DNA of 64,000 nt from Delphinapterus leucas (lineage: Eukaryota > Chordata > Mammalia > Artiodactyla > Monodontidae): assembly GCF_002288925.2 (NCBI RefSeq), contig NW_022098067.1:1508707-1572706 (forward strand), read 5' to 3'. The notes under the pieces are model-generated. The model ran no database searches. It was not told where the DNA came from and was given only the letters and a program-made list of their open reading frames with translations. This document shows, piece by piece, positions 48,361-60,560 of this stretch (position 1 is its first letter; the number at the start of each line of letters is the position of its first letter). Made by a program: the position numbers and the translations under genes.

Positions 48361-48959
48361 GTGTTCCAGCTGCTCCTGACTCAGTGGCTGTGGCTGTGAC
48401 ACTGTCTTCTCAGCCCATGAAGTGCCATTACATGCATGGTTCTCTGCAGTACCTCTTAAGGGTAGGCTTTCTTTAGATACTTGCCTTCCTGTTTTGATCC
48501 TAACCTATGCCACGCTGAAAGGAAGCCTGCTCCTTGGGCATACATCCAGAACAACAGAGTCTTAATTGCTTTTTCTGATGGTCTCAAAAGTAAGGTTCTT
48601 GCACCTCCAGATGCATTGGTGAGGGTAGACAAAAAGTAGTATTTAACCGATCCATTTAAATTATCTATCCTTTTTGTATTTTATAATGTTATACAGTACT
48701 ACATATAGTTTAAAAATATACACATATTGAGAATGTGATCAAAGTTTCTTGTTGATTCTTTTTAACTAATGAGGTGCACCATCACAAAGGTTCGAAGGTC
48801 CGGCTCTGAGAGACTGCATCTGCTGTTCCATGGCCACAGGATCAATGACCACTGTCAAAGTATCAGTTCTTCAAGGGGACTTCTAGATGGCTGTTACCAA
48901 TTGTCCCGAGGAGTCCCCTACTGTCCAGTCCAAATGACTCTGTTACATCTACATATAAC

Positions 48960-49328
48960 ACTATAGATAGATGTCACAAGCATATTGTTGAATAAAAGAA
49001 GCCAAACACAAGAGTATTTACTGTATGAGTCTATTTACGTAAGAAACAAAAACAGGCAAAATGAATCAATGTTGTTTGAAGTCAGGATAGTGGTTGCTTT
49101 TGGGACTAAGTGGAGGCTGGAAGTGACCACAAATGTTAATTCTCTTTCTTAAACTGGGTGCTGGATTCATATGTGTGTTTGCTTTGTTAGAAAAGTTTTT
49201 TGAGCTGTGTGTATGTGATTCACGCACTTTTCTGTATGTAGGTTTTACTTCAAGAAAGAGTATCTTGAGTGTTGATTTGCTCAGCTCTGTAAATTGCTCT
49301 GAAGATTTGGTTAAAAAAAAAAAAAAAG
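48960..49328 (+). mobile_element. L1M-type 3' end
   Basis: AAAGAAGCCAAACACAAGAG, TACTGTATGAGTCTATTTAC and GTCAGGATAGTGGTTGCTTT, then CACTTTTCTGTATGTAGGTT and an A-tract at 49313-49327. Confidence 0.8.
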
Positions 49329-50009
49329 GACTTTGAGGAAGGTATGTGGCATGAGGCTCTCTCATTGTTCCATCTAACACAGGACCGTCCATAATAATGA
49401 TTCCAAACCATAATTTATGGGAAAGACCATACTTATACTTTTGGCATCAACATCAACAATTTGATTGTCTACTAACTTGACTTACTTTGCAACAGTTTTA
49501 ATTATGGTGAATGGATTATCTTTTCATTATGTTCTTTCTGCTCAATAATTCTGTAAGCGCCTTACAAGCAGAACCTTGTTGTCTACTTCCTTTGGTTAAA
49601 AACAACACTGAAGAACAGCTCACAGACTGCTATGGTTAAAAATGACACTGAATAAGTTGTTGAGATAATACACTCTGAATGGATTTATTTTCAACTTTTG
49701 AAGGATACTTCTTGGGGTTTTGAAACAAATTAGTGACAGATTCTTGCTACTACCCTGAGAAGCCTGGAGTGCAAGGTTGAAGAGAGTAGGGACAGCTCTA
49801 AAAGCACAAAAGCACCAAGTCCTAGTCAATGAGGGCTTAAAAATTAATCTGCATATCACCTTCAGGATATATAAATTCTAACCTCTCTTCTGAACTTTTC
49901 TGGGTTGTTAATTATTGCTTCTACTCATCGAGGGAAAAAAACTTCGGTAGAGTGCTTTTCTATTTACAGGACAAATTCAAATTATCTATCCATTAAGCCC
50001 ATAGCAAAA

Positions 50010-50170
50010 TCTTATGGAAAAGAGATCATTGTCATTATCCCTATTTTATATAAGAGGAAAATGAGGCTCAGAGAAATATATGCTTTGTCCAAGGGCATTC
50101 AGATAATGTGACAAATCCAGTGAACATAAACCCTCCTTTTTTTCACTTCAGAGCCACAACAGGCTTTGTC
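50010..50170 (+). repeat. MIR fragment
   Basis: TTATCCCTATTTTATATAAG, AAATGAGGCTCAGAGAAATA and TTTGTCCAAGGGCATTCAGA fit MIR. Confidence 0.7.
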
Positions 50171-50199
50171 TTACTGATCTGTGTATCCAACCCAGTTCT

Positions 50200-50234
50200 A
50201 GTGTGTGTATATGTGTGTGTGTGTATGTGTGACT
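50200..50234. repeat. (TG)n microsatellite, interrupted
   Basis: TG units with ATA and TATG interruptions. Confidence 0.9.
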
Positions 50235-51449
50235 GTTTTTCCACTACTGCAGATATTGAATACTGTTGTTGTATACAAGGATAGAATAATATAACTTGAT
50301 TAAATGTTTGATACTAGTTCTTTTAAGATGCTTGTATTTTGTTGATGTTTTATGGTCACAGAGTCACAACGAGTTGATATTTTCAAAGGAAAGAAATTGC
50401 AGCCTTCTTTGTAAGAAATGATTCACCTAGAGCCTATTTTATTGTAAGATAAATTCTTTTTCTCTTATTGAGGTACCTTTTATCTAGGATGATCCTAGTT
50501 ATTTTAGATGAAGAATTCAATACCATAAAGGAATGATCTACCTAGGACTACAAAAGAGAAGGTAGAGACCTGAGGCTAACTGCTAGATAAATTTGCTACA
50601 TATCCATCCCAACAAACACAAAGTATACCTCCTACCTGAAATTGTCACTGCTTTTTAATTTAGGCTGGCTTACTGCAAGTTCAGTAGTTGATGATCCTGT
50701 TTGGTTTAAATTTTTCTCTAAAGACATAGTCTGAGAGCACAATCTTAGTATCAGAAACCTTGACTTCAGTGGGGCTCCACTTTTTGATGTCAATCTAATG
50801 CCAGTATATTTTATGTTGTAGAAGCAGTAATTTATGAGTTACCTTAACATTTGGTCTAGTGTCTCTTAGTCACAGGCATGAAGGGCTCACCACAATTCTA
50901 CATTCTAGATGAAACACACTGAAGTAAGAACATGAAATCAAACCATGTCTTTGTTTAAGATTAATAGTAACTTAGGTTGTTTTGTAGAAAAATAAGGAAA
51001 TAGAGAAAAATAAGACTCAAAACTCAATAAGTTTTGTTAGGGTTGCCAAAGACATTTCTGTTCCATTTCATTTATAGTTTGTAAAGAAAAAGAAAAAATC
51101 AATGATCCTATCTTCTTTCCCCTCAACATCTGAAATTGGGTCTCTTATTTTGAAAGCCAGGGTATGTGGTTTCTCTGATTAGTACGTGTCCTTTGGAGGC
51201 CTCCAAAGACAGACTATTCATGTTCTGTGAATTAGCAGCACTGAAATATTTTACCAATATATGAGTAAACAAAAGCATATCAGCAGTTAAGCACATTTTA
51301 TGAGCTGAGTGAAACAGAATATTCATAAGTGGAATGGAAATGACAATGGAATAAAGGACAAGCCTGGGAGTTTCACGTCTCTCAGAATAGAGAGATAGCC
51401 CACGAAGACATTAACACTCCCAAACCATTCTGATAATAAGAAGGAAAAT

Positions 51450-51740
51450 TCTCTGGACCTAATATCATTTAGATGGCCTAAGAAAGAATTCTCCTTTTAT
51501 CTAGGCTGCTAAATTTAATTTATCTGAGCAAAATAGGTGAGTTGATTTCTCTTTTGTTTGCTATTTTTTTTTTCAATTGAAGCTTTTGTTTATCAGGCTT
51601 TCTCATTTTCATGGTTAGAATACAGTTAAATTCTACAGACAGATGGGTTTTAGCCATGCTAATTACCATGGTGATCAATTAACTCAGCTGCTGTTTAGAA
51701 TAGAGAAAGCTACATAAACAACCTGGAAATTTTGTCTTTT
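51450..51740. promoter_or_regulatory. Candidate conserved non-coding element
   Basis: Non-repeat, AT-rich and motif-dense. TAATTA-type homeodomain cores lie in CATGCTAATTACCATGGTGA, TCAATTAA follows, and there is a CAGCTG E-box in ACTCAGCTGCTGTTT. A T-tract is followed by CAATTGAAGC. No coding frame. Called on texture only. Confidence 0.3.
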
Positions 51741-52914
51741 ATAAGACAGTTGTAGAAACATCACCTATCATGCATATAATTCATAAAATATCAAAATGAC
51801 CATGTTGTTGTGGTACAATGGGCTTCTTTATTTATCTGAGATCTTTCCAATATACCTCTCTTCTATCAGGAAACATACATCCATTCTATCTGACCCAAAG
51901 TGTCACAATAAATGAAGTGACCTGTCACATTACTGGCTTTTGTGGTGGCATGGCTGGTGGCTGGAGACCTCTTCAGACCCTTCCTGTTTGGACTGCGTAC
52001 TAATTACTCTGTGCCCTGGGGTTAGATGTCTCATGCGTCAGAAGTGAATATATGCGGACAATGCAAAAACTGGTTACTTCCAGAACGTTTTGCCCTGTAT
52101 TATCCATACATGTGTAGCATTATCAACACCTTTTTAAAAAATAAAGTATAATATTCACTAATTATATACACTCACACTGAAAGCACTTACAAGGACATTT
52201 GGAAATTCCTGATGCAGCCTCTACACATTTTCTAATAAAATATCTCCACAGGCTAGACAGTAACAATCTAAGACTGATAGGCAAGGCAATGCCAACGTCC
52301 TGAAGGAATCTTCACTAACTCGAAAGCAGATGAAGGTGAACTGAGAACAAGACCTATGCAGATTTCAATCCAGGCACTGCATAGGCTTTTCCTCCTGATA
52401 AAGACTGTCTCTTAGCTTAACCAGCCAAGCTCTGTACAGAAACAAACATGGATATTCATTCTGTTTGTCTGTGTGGGTGCCTGTGTGAATGCTAGGTTTC
52501 AGGGAGAAGGCTAGAATATTATTCCTTCCCTGTACCAACCCTACTATTCTACTGCATCCATTTGATAATAGCATCTACAAGGAAACAAAATTAACAGTAA
52601 AATGTATGTGTGTAAGAGGAGAAAGGAGTCAAGTGTGTGGCATGACACATCAAGGAAAGGATTGTTCCTCCAAACCCAGGGGGTAAAATTTACTATGGCT
52701 GTGACCAAATCATACTTCCAGGTTGAACTCAGTAGCACTTTCACCAGTGAGCTTTCTGCATAGTCCTACTCACTCCCTGCACCCCTCACCCAAACAAGTA
52801 ACCTCTATCCAAGCACAGCATTTTATTTATACATCTATCACGACTTTTACTAATTTCTGTTACATAAAATGATTCAAACTGCTTGAGTCTTATCTGGCCT
52901 AGTAGATATCTTGT

Positions 52915-53020
52915 TCTTTGGAGGAAAGTGACTCCTATTCATCTTTCTGTCCTCAAAGCCCCTACTAGTCCACTGATTTGCTCATAGGAAGTGGTCATTA
53001 AATATTTACTATGAGAAATT
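52915..53020 (+). mobile_element. L2 3' fragment
   Basis: Ends CATAGGAAGTGGTCATTAAA, then TATTTACTATGAG. Confidence 0.45.
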
Positions 53021-53997
53021 ATTAACATGTTTCTGAGCTAATCTCCAAGTGGCAGAAATTGAACTAGTTAAACAAATCTGTAACTTTCCAAATACATATT
53101 TTTTTATAGCTAATTGGACCAAGCCAAGATACTTCCAATGGTTTCTCACTAGGACTAAGTATACAGGAAGGACAAAGCAGAAAAGTATAGAAACCACAAG
53201 TAAATTATTGATAGAACTATTAAAGTGTATTTCAACTTATAAATAGATCCCACTGGCATTTCTAAACTATCGTGACAGTGTTTTTGAGATGAGCTCATTA
53301 CAAGTTACTATAAACGAGTAAACGATAAAAAGTGGTTTGAATAATTTTCCTCGGTCACAGCTGAATTCAAAACATAAGGCCCTATTATCATTTCTGCTAT
53401 TTTGTGTTATATGGCTACTCTCACAGCAGGAATAGGAAAATAAATACATTCCTTATCTAAGGTACACTGAAAGTTAAGAAAAGTAATTATCAACCCACAA
53501 AGTTATAAATTGTTTTTATCCTGCTTTTAATTTGTTACACTAAATTTATTTAATCTATAAACGTTTCCCTCACAAATTATAAGTAATCTTTAAACCTTCA
53601 ATAAACAAGGTGGGCATCCCATAGATCAGAATATTTTTTATATTCTTATATTCTTTTATATTCTTAAGACATTTTATATTCTTAAGACAAAGTACAAAAT
53701 CATAGCAGCAAACTTTCTTTAAAATGAAAATACACATACATGTATATTTAGACATGGAAAGTATATATATATATTGAAAACACTAAAAGTTATCAAGAGA
53801 TTATATTACTTTCAATATGCAGTGTATACCTTAAAATGCATCTCTTTTTATGATGTTGTTAAAATGATAATCTATAAAATAAAGTAATAAACAAAGGCAC
53901 GATAAAAATACTCCTGCTGAAAAGTGACATCATCTTCATTGCATTCTCAAAGTAATTGAAAACATATCCTGAGTGTGCGCTTGCTCTTTCTCTCCAC

Positions 53998-54036
53998 GCA
54001 TGTGTGTGTGTGTGCACACGTGTGCAGGCATGTGTG
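53998..54036. repeat. (TG)n microsatellite, imperfect
   Basis: CATGTGTGTGTGTGTGCACA followed by CGTGTGCAGGCATGTGTGG. Confidence 0.9.
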
Positions 54037-54360
54037 GGTCTTCTGTTCATATTCTTTAGTTTCTTACAATAAAGAAAAAACACTAGCTGAGTTCCCAGCA
54101 GACTAATTTCTCAGGTCTCATGAGTTTCTTCAATTACATATCTGTTTATATATTTAAGAGGACTTATCATGGTCTTTAAGCTTCAAAAATGGGCAATACT
54201 AAACTTTTTTAATAGGGGAAACCTCCAAACAAACTAATAAAAAGCTTAAACTTCCGTCAGAGCATTTTAACGTGTCTACTAAATGATTAACTACCTGAAG
54301 AAATAAATGTTATTCATTAGTGGCAGTTCTGGCACAATCTATTGTATTGCAAACAGAAAA

Positions 54361-54430
54361 ACAGTGGGAAAGTTAGTTGTTTAACCTATGAATACAGTGG
54401 GAAACTTAGTTGTTCAGCCTATGAATACAG
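54361..54430. repeat. 33-bp direct tandem duplication
   Basis: Copies 54361-54393 and 54394-54426 (ACAGTGGGAAAGTTAGTTG...) differ at a few bases. ACAG of a third copy follows. Confidence 0.93.
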
Positions 54431-54817
54431 CTTTAAAAATTCTGTATCTTTCCCTAAATGGCATTGAAAATCTCAAGTGATGATTTAACTGTTTTAATAG
54501 GTCTCAATTACACTTTACTTTTAAAGTAACACCAGGCATGTATTTAAAGGAAATAATCAAAATACAGCAAGCTAATATATTTGCTTAATGTGGTTTAATG
54601 ACTGTATACACTACATAATGACATTCATGTAGCTATATTATTTTTTCAGATAAAAGACATTTGTTTTGCTCTGTAAAGCAAGAGACGGTACTTTAAACAT
54701 CAACTCACTGTACTAACTGGAACCATTAATTACCTGGATTTTTGCTGCATTAAGTTTTTATAAAGAAGCAAATTATAAAAGGTATTACTGTGGATTTACT
54801 TCAAAAAATAATTTTGG

Positions 54818-55026
54818 GGCTTCCCTGGTGGTGCAGTGGTTGAGAGTCCGCCTGCCTATGCAGGGGACACGGGTTCGTGCCCTGGTCCGGGAAGATCCCA
54901 CATGTCGCGGAGCGGCTGCCCCGGTGAGCCATGGCCGCTGAGCCTGCGCGTCCGGAGCCTGTTGCTCCGCAACGGGAGAGGCCACAACAGTGAGAGGCCT
55001 GCGTACCGCAAAATAAAAATAAAAAT
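54818..55026 (+). mobile_element. CHR-type tRNA-derived SINE, short form, AAAAT-repeat tail
   Basis: Forward copy starting GGGGCTTCCCTGGTGG, with A box (TGGTGCAGTGG), B box (GGTTCGTGCCC) and a tail of AAAAT units. The duplications AAAAATAATTTTGGGG (54804-54819 and 55027-55042) match exactly. It is antisense to PDGFD. Confidence 0.94.
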
Positions 55027-56389
55027 AAAAATAATTTTGGGGTTATTTACTTGGCCAGTATGAAATAAGTGTCATCTTTTCTATTTTATGGGGATTTAGG
55101 CTATACAATGAGAATTGATTTCTGAGTGATAGCCCTGAGACCTTGCAGGTGTCTCACTTATCAAAGAAAGATTCAATTATGTTCCTACATTTTACTTACC
55201 AAGGAAGAAAAGTAAGAGTATATACTTCACAAAAACTCCTAAAGAAAAGTTGCAATAACCTTCAGTTACCCAGATTAGTACCCCTAGATAATTCAGACCA
55301 CCCATTTCCAAGTGGTCTGTACAATAAGGGTTTAAGGTATAAGAACGTTTTACATTTAGGAGTATCTTTATATACTCCCAATGATCCCCCATTTATTACA
55401 TAATTAAAAGAGGTTTTTAATTAAAATTTTGAGGTAAGAGAATTACACATATGGTATTTGAATCACCAATAATACTGAGTAAAATGAAAAAAATCAAAGA
55501 ATATACAAAATGAAGTACTAAACAGCCCCAGGAGGCTGTATTTATCTTTTCAGATTCCAGGCTTAAACCTCTGTTGCAAATTGCAGCAGAGGTTTAAGAT
55601 CTAGATGGTTGACTGGACCACAGAATCCGAAGGCTCCCTGCCAATCCTGACATCCTGTGATCTATGGAATGATGACAGTTCACTGGCCAGACCTTGAGTC
55701 TCTTTGCTTTCCACTGTGTGTTCTCAGTAAAGGGTAAAATAGTAAAAGGCACATAAATGAAAAATGCCACCAAAAGTAAAGAATTACAACAAGATAATAA
55801 AACATACTGCATAAAACTTAATTATGTTCAGTATGAAGGCAATGGTAACATGAAAAAAGTTGCTGGCTGCTTTTGATGTGAATCCTGAATACCTGCTTTG
55901 CCAAAAAAAAAATCTTATTCTACAAAAATAATTTTATTCACTGCTTAAAAAGACAAAAACCCTAGTATTATCTCCTTAACTTATTAAGATTTTAAGAAAC
56001 ATTGTCTGAAGCTGGTTGGGGTAGGGGGAAAGGAGCGTGGAACGTAAGCCCTACCAACGTCTCATCTGCTCCTTAGCAGAGTAATTTGCATATGAACATG
56101 TCTCACCTTATAGTTGTTCCCAAACTCAGAGGAAACCACTACTGATCTCTGACGAGGACACTAAGAACCGCAGAAGAAATTTATTAACTTAATATCGTTG
56201 GGCCAAAGGGCCATCCATCTCTATAAATAGTGAAAGATAGTTCTAAATAATTCATAATTTTCTACAAGAATATTATGATGCTAGTTTTTTTTCCCCTAAA
56301 TTTTTATAAAATCCTCCTTATCATGAAGTGCTGCCTTTCCTGTTAAAGGCTCTAAGTCAGGCAGTCTTCTTCTCAGCCTTGTCCTCCAC

Positions 56390-56700
56390 CCCAGCCCATC
56401 CCCACATGACTGACTTGTCATCTTTCTAAGTCCAACTCTTTCAGGAAGCCTTCCCTGCCCAACAGCCCTCTCCATATTCTGCATTTGTTCTGCATATATT
56501 ATTAATTTCTCCCACATTCTGCCAGATTCTATGGTACTTTTTTAAACCCCCAATTTGTGTGTGTGTGTGTGTGTCCTCTATTTTAGACTGTGCTCCTTTA
56601 AGAACACAGCCTGTATTTAACATTAACATGTGCATCCCTGAAGCTTTGCACATGCTTCACACACAGTAGGCATTCAGTCAACATTCCAAACATAAATGAA
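56390..56700 (+). mobile_element. L2 3' end containing a (TG)n tract
   Basis: AGGAAGCCTTCCCTGCCCAA, GAACACAGCCTG and CACACAGTAGGCATTCAGTC are in L2 order. TG repeats at 56557-56574 lie inside. Confidence 0.75.
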
Positions 56701-57544
56701 TATGAGTATGAAACATTAGGATAATTAGAGCAATGAGTGAAATATAGTCCTCCACCTGAGACAAACACATGAGAAACAGGGACACCTCCCCCCGCCCCAG
56801 TTCTTTAGACTGATGCAACATCTTTCTCTAAGTAATAGTGCAGGTCTTCTGACAAGACTTGAAACAAGGAGAGGGGATGAGGCAGAGGATATTGACTACC
56901 TTTTGGTTCATAAGAAAATATACTTGGGAAGACCAAGCTAGGAAAGCATGACCTCTTTACAGGGCAAAACACATTGCGAAATCTAAAGAAAAAGAACTGG
57001 CACTCAAGGATTTTCTAGACGATTTCCTTTTGCCCTGAGGCACCACATTACCCTTGCCTTTGAGCCTCTACTCTGGTATGGGGCAGGGCTGTGCCCTAGG
57101 GTCAGGGAGTGAGGCAAATCTGGCCTCCAGTGTGGCATTCGCCATGCATTTTACTACAGAATAGATGTCAGATTGGTCTCCTCAAGGTTCCTCTCACTCA
57201 TCCATTCAAGGTAATGGCCTATTTCTAACCAGTCTCCTATTTTAGAGACCTCTGTGTTTTCCATACAATTCTGCTCCCCAGATCCAATGGGTAAACATAT
57301 CCTGTCCATTCTACTTATGAAACACTTTAATTCTCCACTGCCTCTTACATTTTCGTATTCTAGCAAGAGCTCCCTCTTTGAGCCATTGAGAAAGCCTCTA
57401 CCTGACCCTCCTGCCAAAACGTATGTCTTCCATTTGTTGTGAGAAACCTCTTCCTTAAATCAATTAAATAAAACAAATAAACATCACAAAGACCTGCTTC
57501 AAATCTCTTCCATTTCCTTTCTTTTCTCTTTTTTCTCTCCCTCT

Positions 57545-57570
57545 GGGGGGGGAAGGGTGGGGAGGGGAGG
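57545..57570 (+). repeat. G-run cluster, potential G-quadruplex
   Basis: Runs of 8, 3, 4, 4 and 2 G separated by one or two bases, next to a long pyrimidine tract (about 57504-57544). Confidence 0.6.
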
Positions 57571-57589
57571 ATTCTTGCTTATTGATAAT

Positions 57590-58020
57590 ATTTAAACTCC
57601 TTGGGCTCATATGTGACTCCTTATAACTTGGCTCCAATGAATTTTTTCCAGCTTCCTATCCTGCCATTCGAATTCATGTACAGATTTATCCTATTAAGAC
57701 GTTTAATGTCTCACATTTCTCTGGAAATAACAGGCCTTGTAATGAATTCTTGCTTTATACATACAATTCTTTTTGTCTCGAGTGACTCTCACCACTTTCC
57801 ACATGGGAAATGCTCATCCTTCAACATCCACTTGTCTCCTCTCTCTAAAGACATCCCTCAGCATGCTGAACACGTCTGCAAAGTACTTACCTCCGGTATT
57901 GTGATTTACCCATTTAACATCAATCTATCCCTAGAATGTGAGACCCTTAAGGGAACGCACCAAGTCTGATGTATCTTTTTTTTATACCAAGCACATAGCC
58001 TGATACTTCCCATGTAGGAA
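57590..58020 (+). mobile_element. L2 LINE fragment
   Basis: TTTAAACTCCTTGGGCTCAT, AACTTGGCTCCAATGAATTT and AAGCACATAGCCTGATACTT follow L2. The 122-codon ORF 57601-57969 lies within it. Confidence 0.55.
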
Positions 58021-58097
58021 ACAAGCACTCACTGTTTGGCGGATAAGTAAAAGTACATAGAATACAATTCTCAAAGAACAAAATGTTAATATGTTGT

Positions 58098-58466
58098 TTA
58101 GGAAAAGCTGAAACAATCTTTTTCAGACCATGGGTTAAATAGGTTTTGAAGGGCTAGCCTTGGAACCGAATGGACTCGAGTGACTGTTTCTATGGGAACA
58201 GGCATTCTAAGTTCCAAGCAGCACACATACAAATGGACTTCAGAACACACGTGTCCCCTCAAGGTTCCACGAGGCCAAGCAGCAGGCACTAAGGCTGGCG
58301 AGCGGTCACCCAGAATGGTGAGTGGCTGCACCTCCTTGAGAGGTGAATGAACCTAAACAAGACACCGAGTCGTGAGGTGCAGCTGAGCCATCTACAGAGA
58401 CCAGCTCCATTCAGCCAGTGAGCAACCTGATGCCCTCTGCCCAGCTGGCCTTCCCGGGCCCATGCC
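58098..58466 (+). promoter_or_regulatory. Presumed 5' flank/5' UTR of DDI1
   Basis: This 370-bp stretch precedes the DDI1 start and is richer in GC than the surrounding intron. It contains a perfect CACGTG E-box at 58248-58253 and an upstream out-of-frame ATG at 58462. No TATA box is obvious at a sensible distance, and no transcription start can be fixed from sequence alone. The assignment rests on position only. Confidence 0.35.
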
Positions 58467-59666
58467 ATGCTGCTCACTGTCTACTGTGTGCGGAGGGACC
58501 TCTCCGAGGCCACCTTCTCCCTCCAGGTCAGCCCTGACTTTGAGCTCCACAACTTCCGTGTCCTCTGTGAGCTTGAGTCTGGCATCCCGGCCGAGGAGAT
58601 CCAGATTGTCTACATGGAGCGACTCCTTGCCGACGACCACTGTTCGTTGGGCTCCTATGGCCTCAAAGACGGTGACATGGTCGTTTTACTCCAGAAGGAG
58701 AACGTGGGGCCCCGGCCTCTGGGCCAGACATCCAGCCTGCCTCAGAGCGATTTCACCGGGACAGCCGTGCCTGGGACATCCAGCTCCCAGCAGCACCACC
58801 AGCACCAGCGGGCACAGTTGGTCCAGCAGTCCCGCGGCCTGGACTCTGGAAAGAAGATGACCTCTGCTCAAGGGCTGGACAGCCCCGCCCTGATCCGAAA
58901 CATGCTGCTTTCCAACCCCCATGATCTGTCCCTGCTGGAGGAATGCAATCCTGCCTTGGCCAAAGCCCTGCTCAGCAGAAACCTGGAGACCTTTTCTCAG
59001 GTCCTGATGGAGCAGCAAAGGGAAAGGTCCCTGAGAGAGCAAGAGAGACTTAGCCTCTATTCTGCCGACCCGTTTGATTTGGAAGCTCAGGCCAAAATAG
59101 AGGAAGAGATCCGGCAGCAGAACATTGAGGAGAACATGAATATAGCGATGGAAGAGGTTCCAGAGAGTTTTGGACAAGTGGCCATGCTCTACATCAACTG
59201 CAAAGTGAATGGACATCCTTTGAAGGCTTTTGTTGACTCGGGTGCCCAAATGACCATTATGAGCCAAGCTTGTGCCGAGAGATGTAATATCATACGGCTG
59301 GTGGACCGACGATGGGCTGGGATTGCTAAAGGTGTGGGCACGCAGAGAATTATTGGCCGAGTTCACCTAGCTCAGATTCAAATCGAAGGTGATTTCTTAC
59401 AATGCTCTTTCTCTATACTTGAGGAGCAGCCCATGGATATGCTTCTAGGGCTAGATATGCTCAAGAGACATCAATGTTCCATTGACCTGAAGAAAAACGT
59501 GCTGGTGATTGGCACGACTGGCACACAGACTTACTTTCTTCCTGAGGGAGAGTTACCTCCATGTGCTAAGTTGGTAAGTGAAACTGGGCAAGATGAGTCT
59601 TCAGACAAGGAAATAGCGGATACTATTAAACATTCAGTCATGGATTCAGGACGAAAAAAGCATTGA
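58467..59666 (+). CDS. DDI1: DDI1, DNA-damage inducible 1 homolog 1 (retroviral-type aspartic protease)
   Basis: This is a single-exon ORF of 399 codons; human DDI1 is about 396. Residues 1-76 form a ubiquitin-like domain (starts [20 protein letters not shown]). Residues 80-130 are a variable Ser/Gln/His-rich linker. The helical Ddi domain region is about 137-200 ([19 protein letters not shown] onward), followed by the helix [19 protein letters not shown]. The retropepsin-like domain begins near 236, with catalytic Asp257 in AFVDSGAQM and the later MLLGLDML strand motif at about 325-332. The tail ends [11 protein letters not shown], and no UBA domain is visible, as in vertebrate homologues. 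The start is set by an in-frame TGA at 58428-58430 upstream and a G at -3. Ddi proteins shuttle or process ubiquitylated substrates; the paralogue DDI2 cleaves NFE2L1. The lack of introns marks it as a retrocopy of DDI2. It lies in PDGFD intron 1 on the opposite strand, as in human and mouse, and is intact. Human DDI1 is mainly testis-expressed. Confidence 0.97.
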   Translation: MLLTVYCVRRDLSEATFSLQVSPDFELHNFRVLCELESGIPAEEIQIVYMERLLADDHCSLGSYGLKDGDMVVLLQKENVGPRPLGQTSSLPQSDFTGTAVPGTSSSQQHHQHQRAQLVQQSRGLDSGKKMTSAQGLDSPALIRNMLLSNPHDLSLLEECNPALAKALLSRNLETFSQVLMEQQRERSLREQERLSLYSADPFDLEAQAKIEEEIRQQNIEENMNIAMEEVPESFGQVAMLYINCKVNGHPLKAFVDSGAQMTIMSQACAERCNIIRLVDRRWAGIAKGVGTQRIIGRVHLAQIQIEGDFLQCSFSILEEQPMDMLLGLDMLKRHQCSIDLKKNVLVIGTTGTQTYFLPEGELPPCAKLVSETGQDESSDKEIADTIKHSVMDSGRKKH

Positions 59667-60560
59667 AACAGGCTATAAATATGCCATCACCTGAGGGAGT
59701 CTCAGGTCTCAGGAAATTATAAGACATGAGCTCACTGGCAATGTAATCATTAAAAACATCAGTAACCACTAAACCTGGCCTTGGGACTAAGTTCTCAGAG
59801 CTGTCACTACGTAAATTGCGATTACTTGATCTTGGCCCCTCCATTTCTCTTATCCAAAAATCACTGGACCTCATCCTAAGAAGGCTCTGGAGGCTCCAAC
59901 TGATTTCCAGATAATACATGAAAGGAAAACCAGCCTCTTTAGAGACACTGCCCTATGAAACTATAGGATGGCTTGTCCAAACCTGTTGCTATTTTGCAGA
60001 ATTCCCTGGAAAAGGCCATTGCTGCAGCTGCTACAATGCACCTATACAAAATTATTTTAAATCAGCACTAACAAGTGTTTATATTCAGAGAAATACATTT
60101 ATTTTCACAGACTTTGTTTTCTTTAGGAAAGGTACTAGAAATGGTTGGTCAATTGTACTCTTGAGTTGATTAATATTTATAAATGTCTTTTTGGGGCATC
60201 ATTAGGGCCAATTTCCTCATGTTTTACATCTTTCCTTCCCCTGGACTCCAGTGGAGTCATGCTCACTGAAATCCATTCCTAAAGGCTGTTTCTGCCATAT
60301 TTAAGATAGTGGATTTTTCTCCTAGGATGTCCTAAAATAATTTCCTCTTTCTTCTGCATTCAAAGAAACTCTGGTTGTAAAACAAAGGCAATCAAATAGA
60401 CTTTTTTTTTTAATTATCATGCTTCTTGGGAACATGAAGATTGGGAGCCTCATGGTTGTACTGCGGTGGGAGTGGGAGGTGGGGACAGACAGTGGTCTAG
60501 GTCCCCTAATCCTCTTTCTGGTCTGTTTTATATATTAAACTGTTATTACATAAATATTGT
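59667..60560 (+). other. Presumed DDI1 3' UTR with ATTAAA poly(A) signal
   Basis: After the TGA stop ending at 59666, about 0.9 kb of non-repeat sequence runs to an ATTAAA hexamer at 60534-60539. That would give a transcript of roughly 2.4 kb from the 5' flank, close to the human gene length as I recall it. Short ORFs here (for example 59918-60169) show no protein-family features. The end point is inferred from the hexamer. Confidence 0.35.

Noticed and set aside
48769..48966. 65-codon ORF, considered as a processed pseudogene
   Set aside because: The peptide is not recognised, and no poly(A) tail or target-site duplication is visible.
57601..57969. 122-codon plus-strand ORF
   Set aside because: It lies in L2-derived sequence and has no coding features.
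58686..59366. 226-codon minus-strand ORF across DDI1
   Set aside because: It lies wholly antisense to the well-supported DDI1 coding sequence and shows no domain. Its openness is a shadow of DDI1 codon usage.
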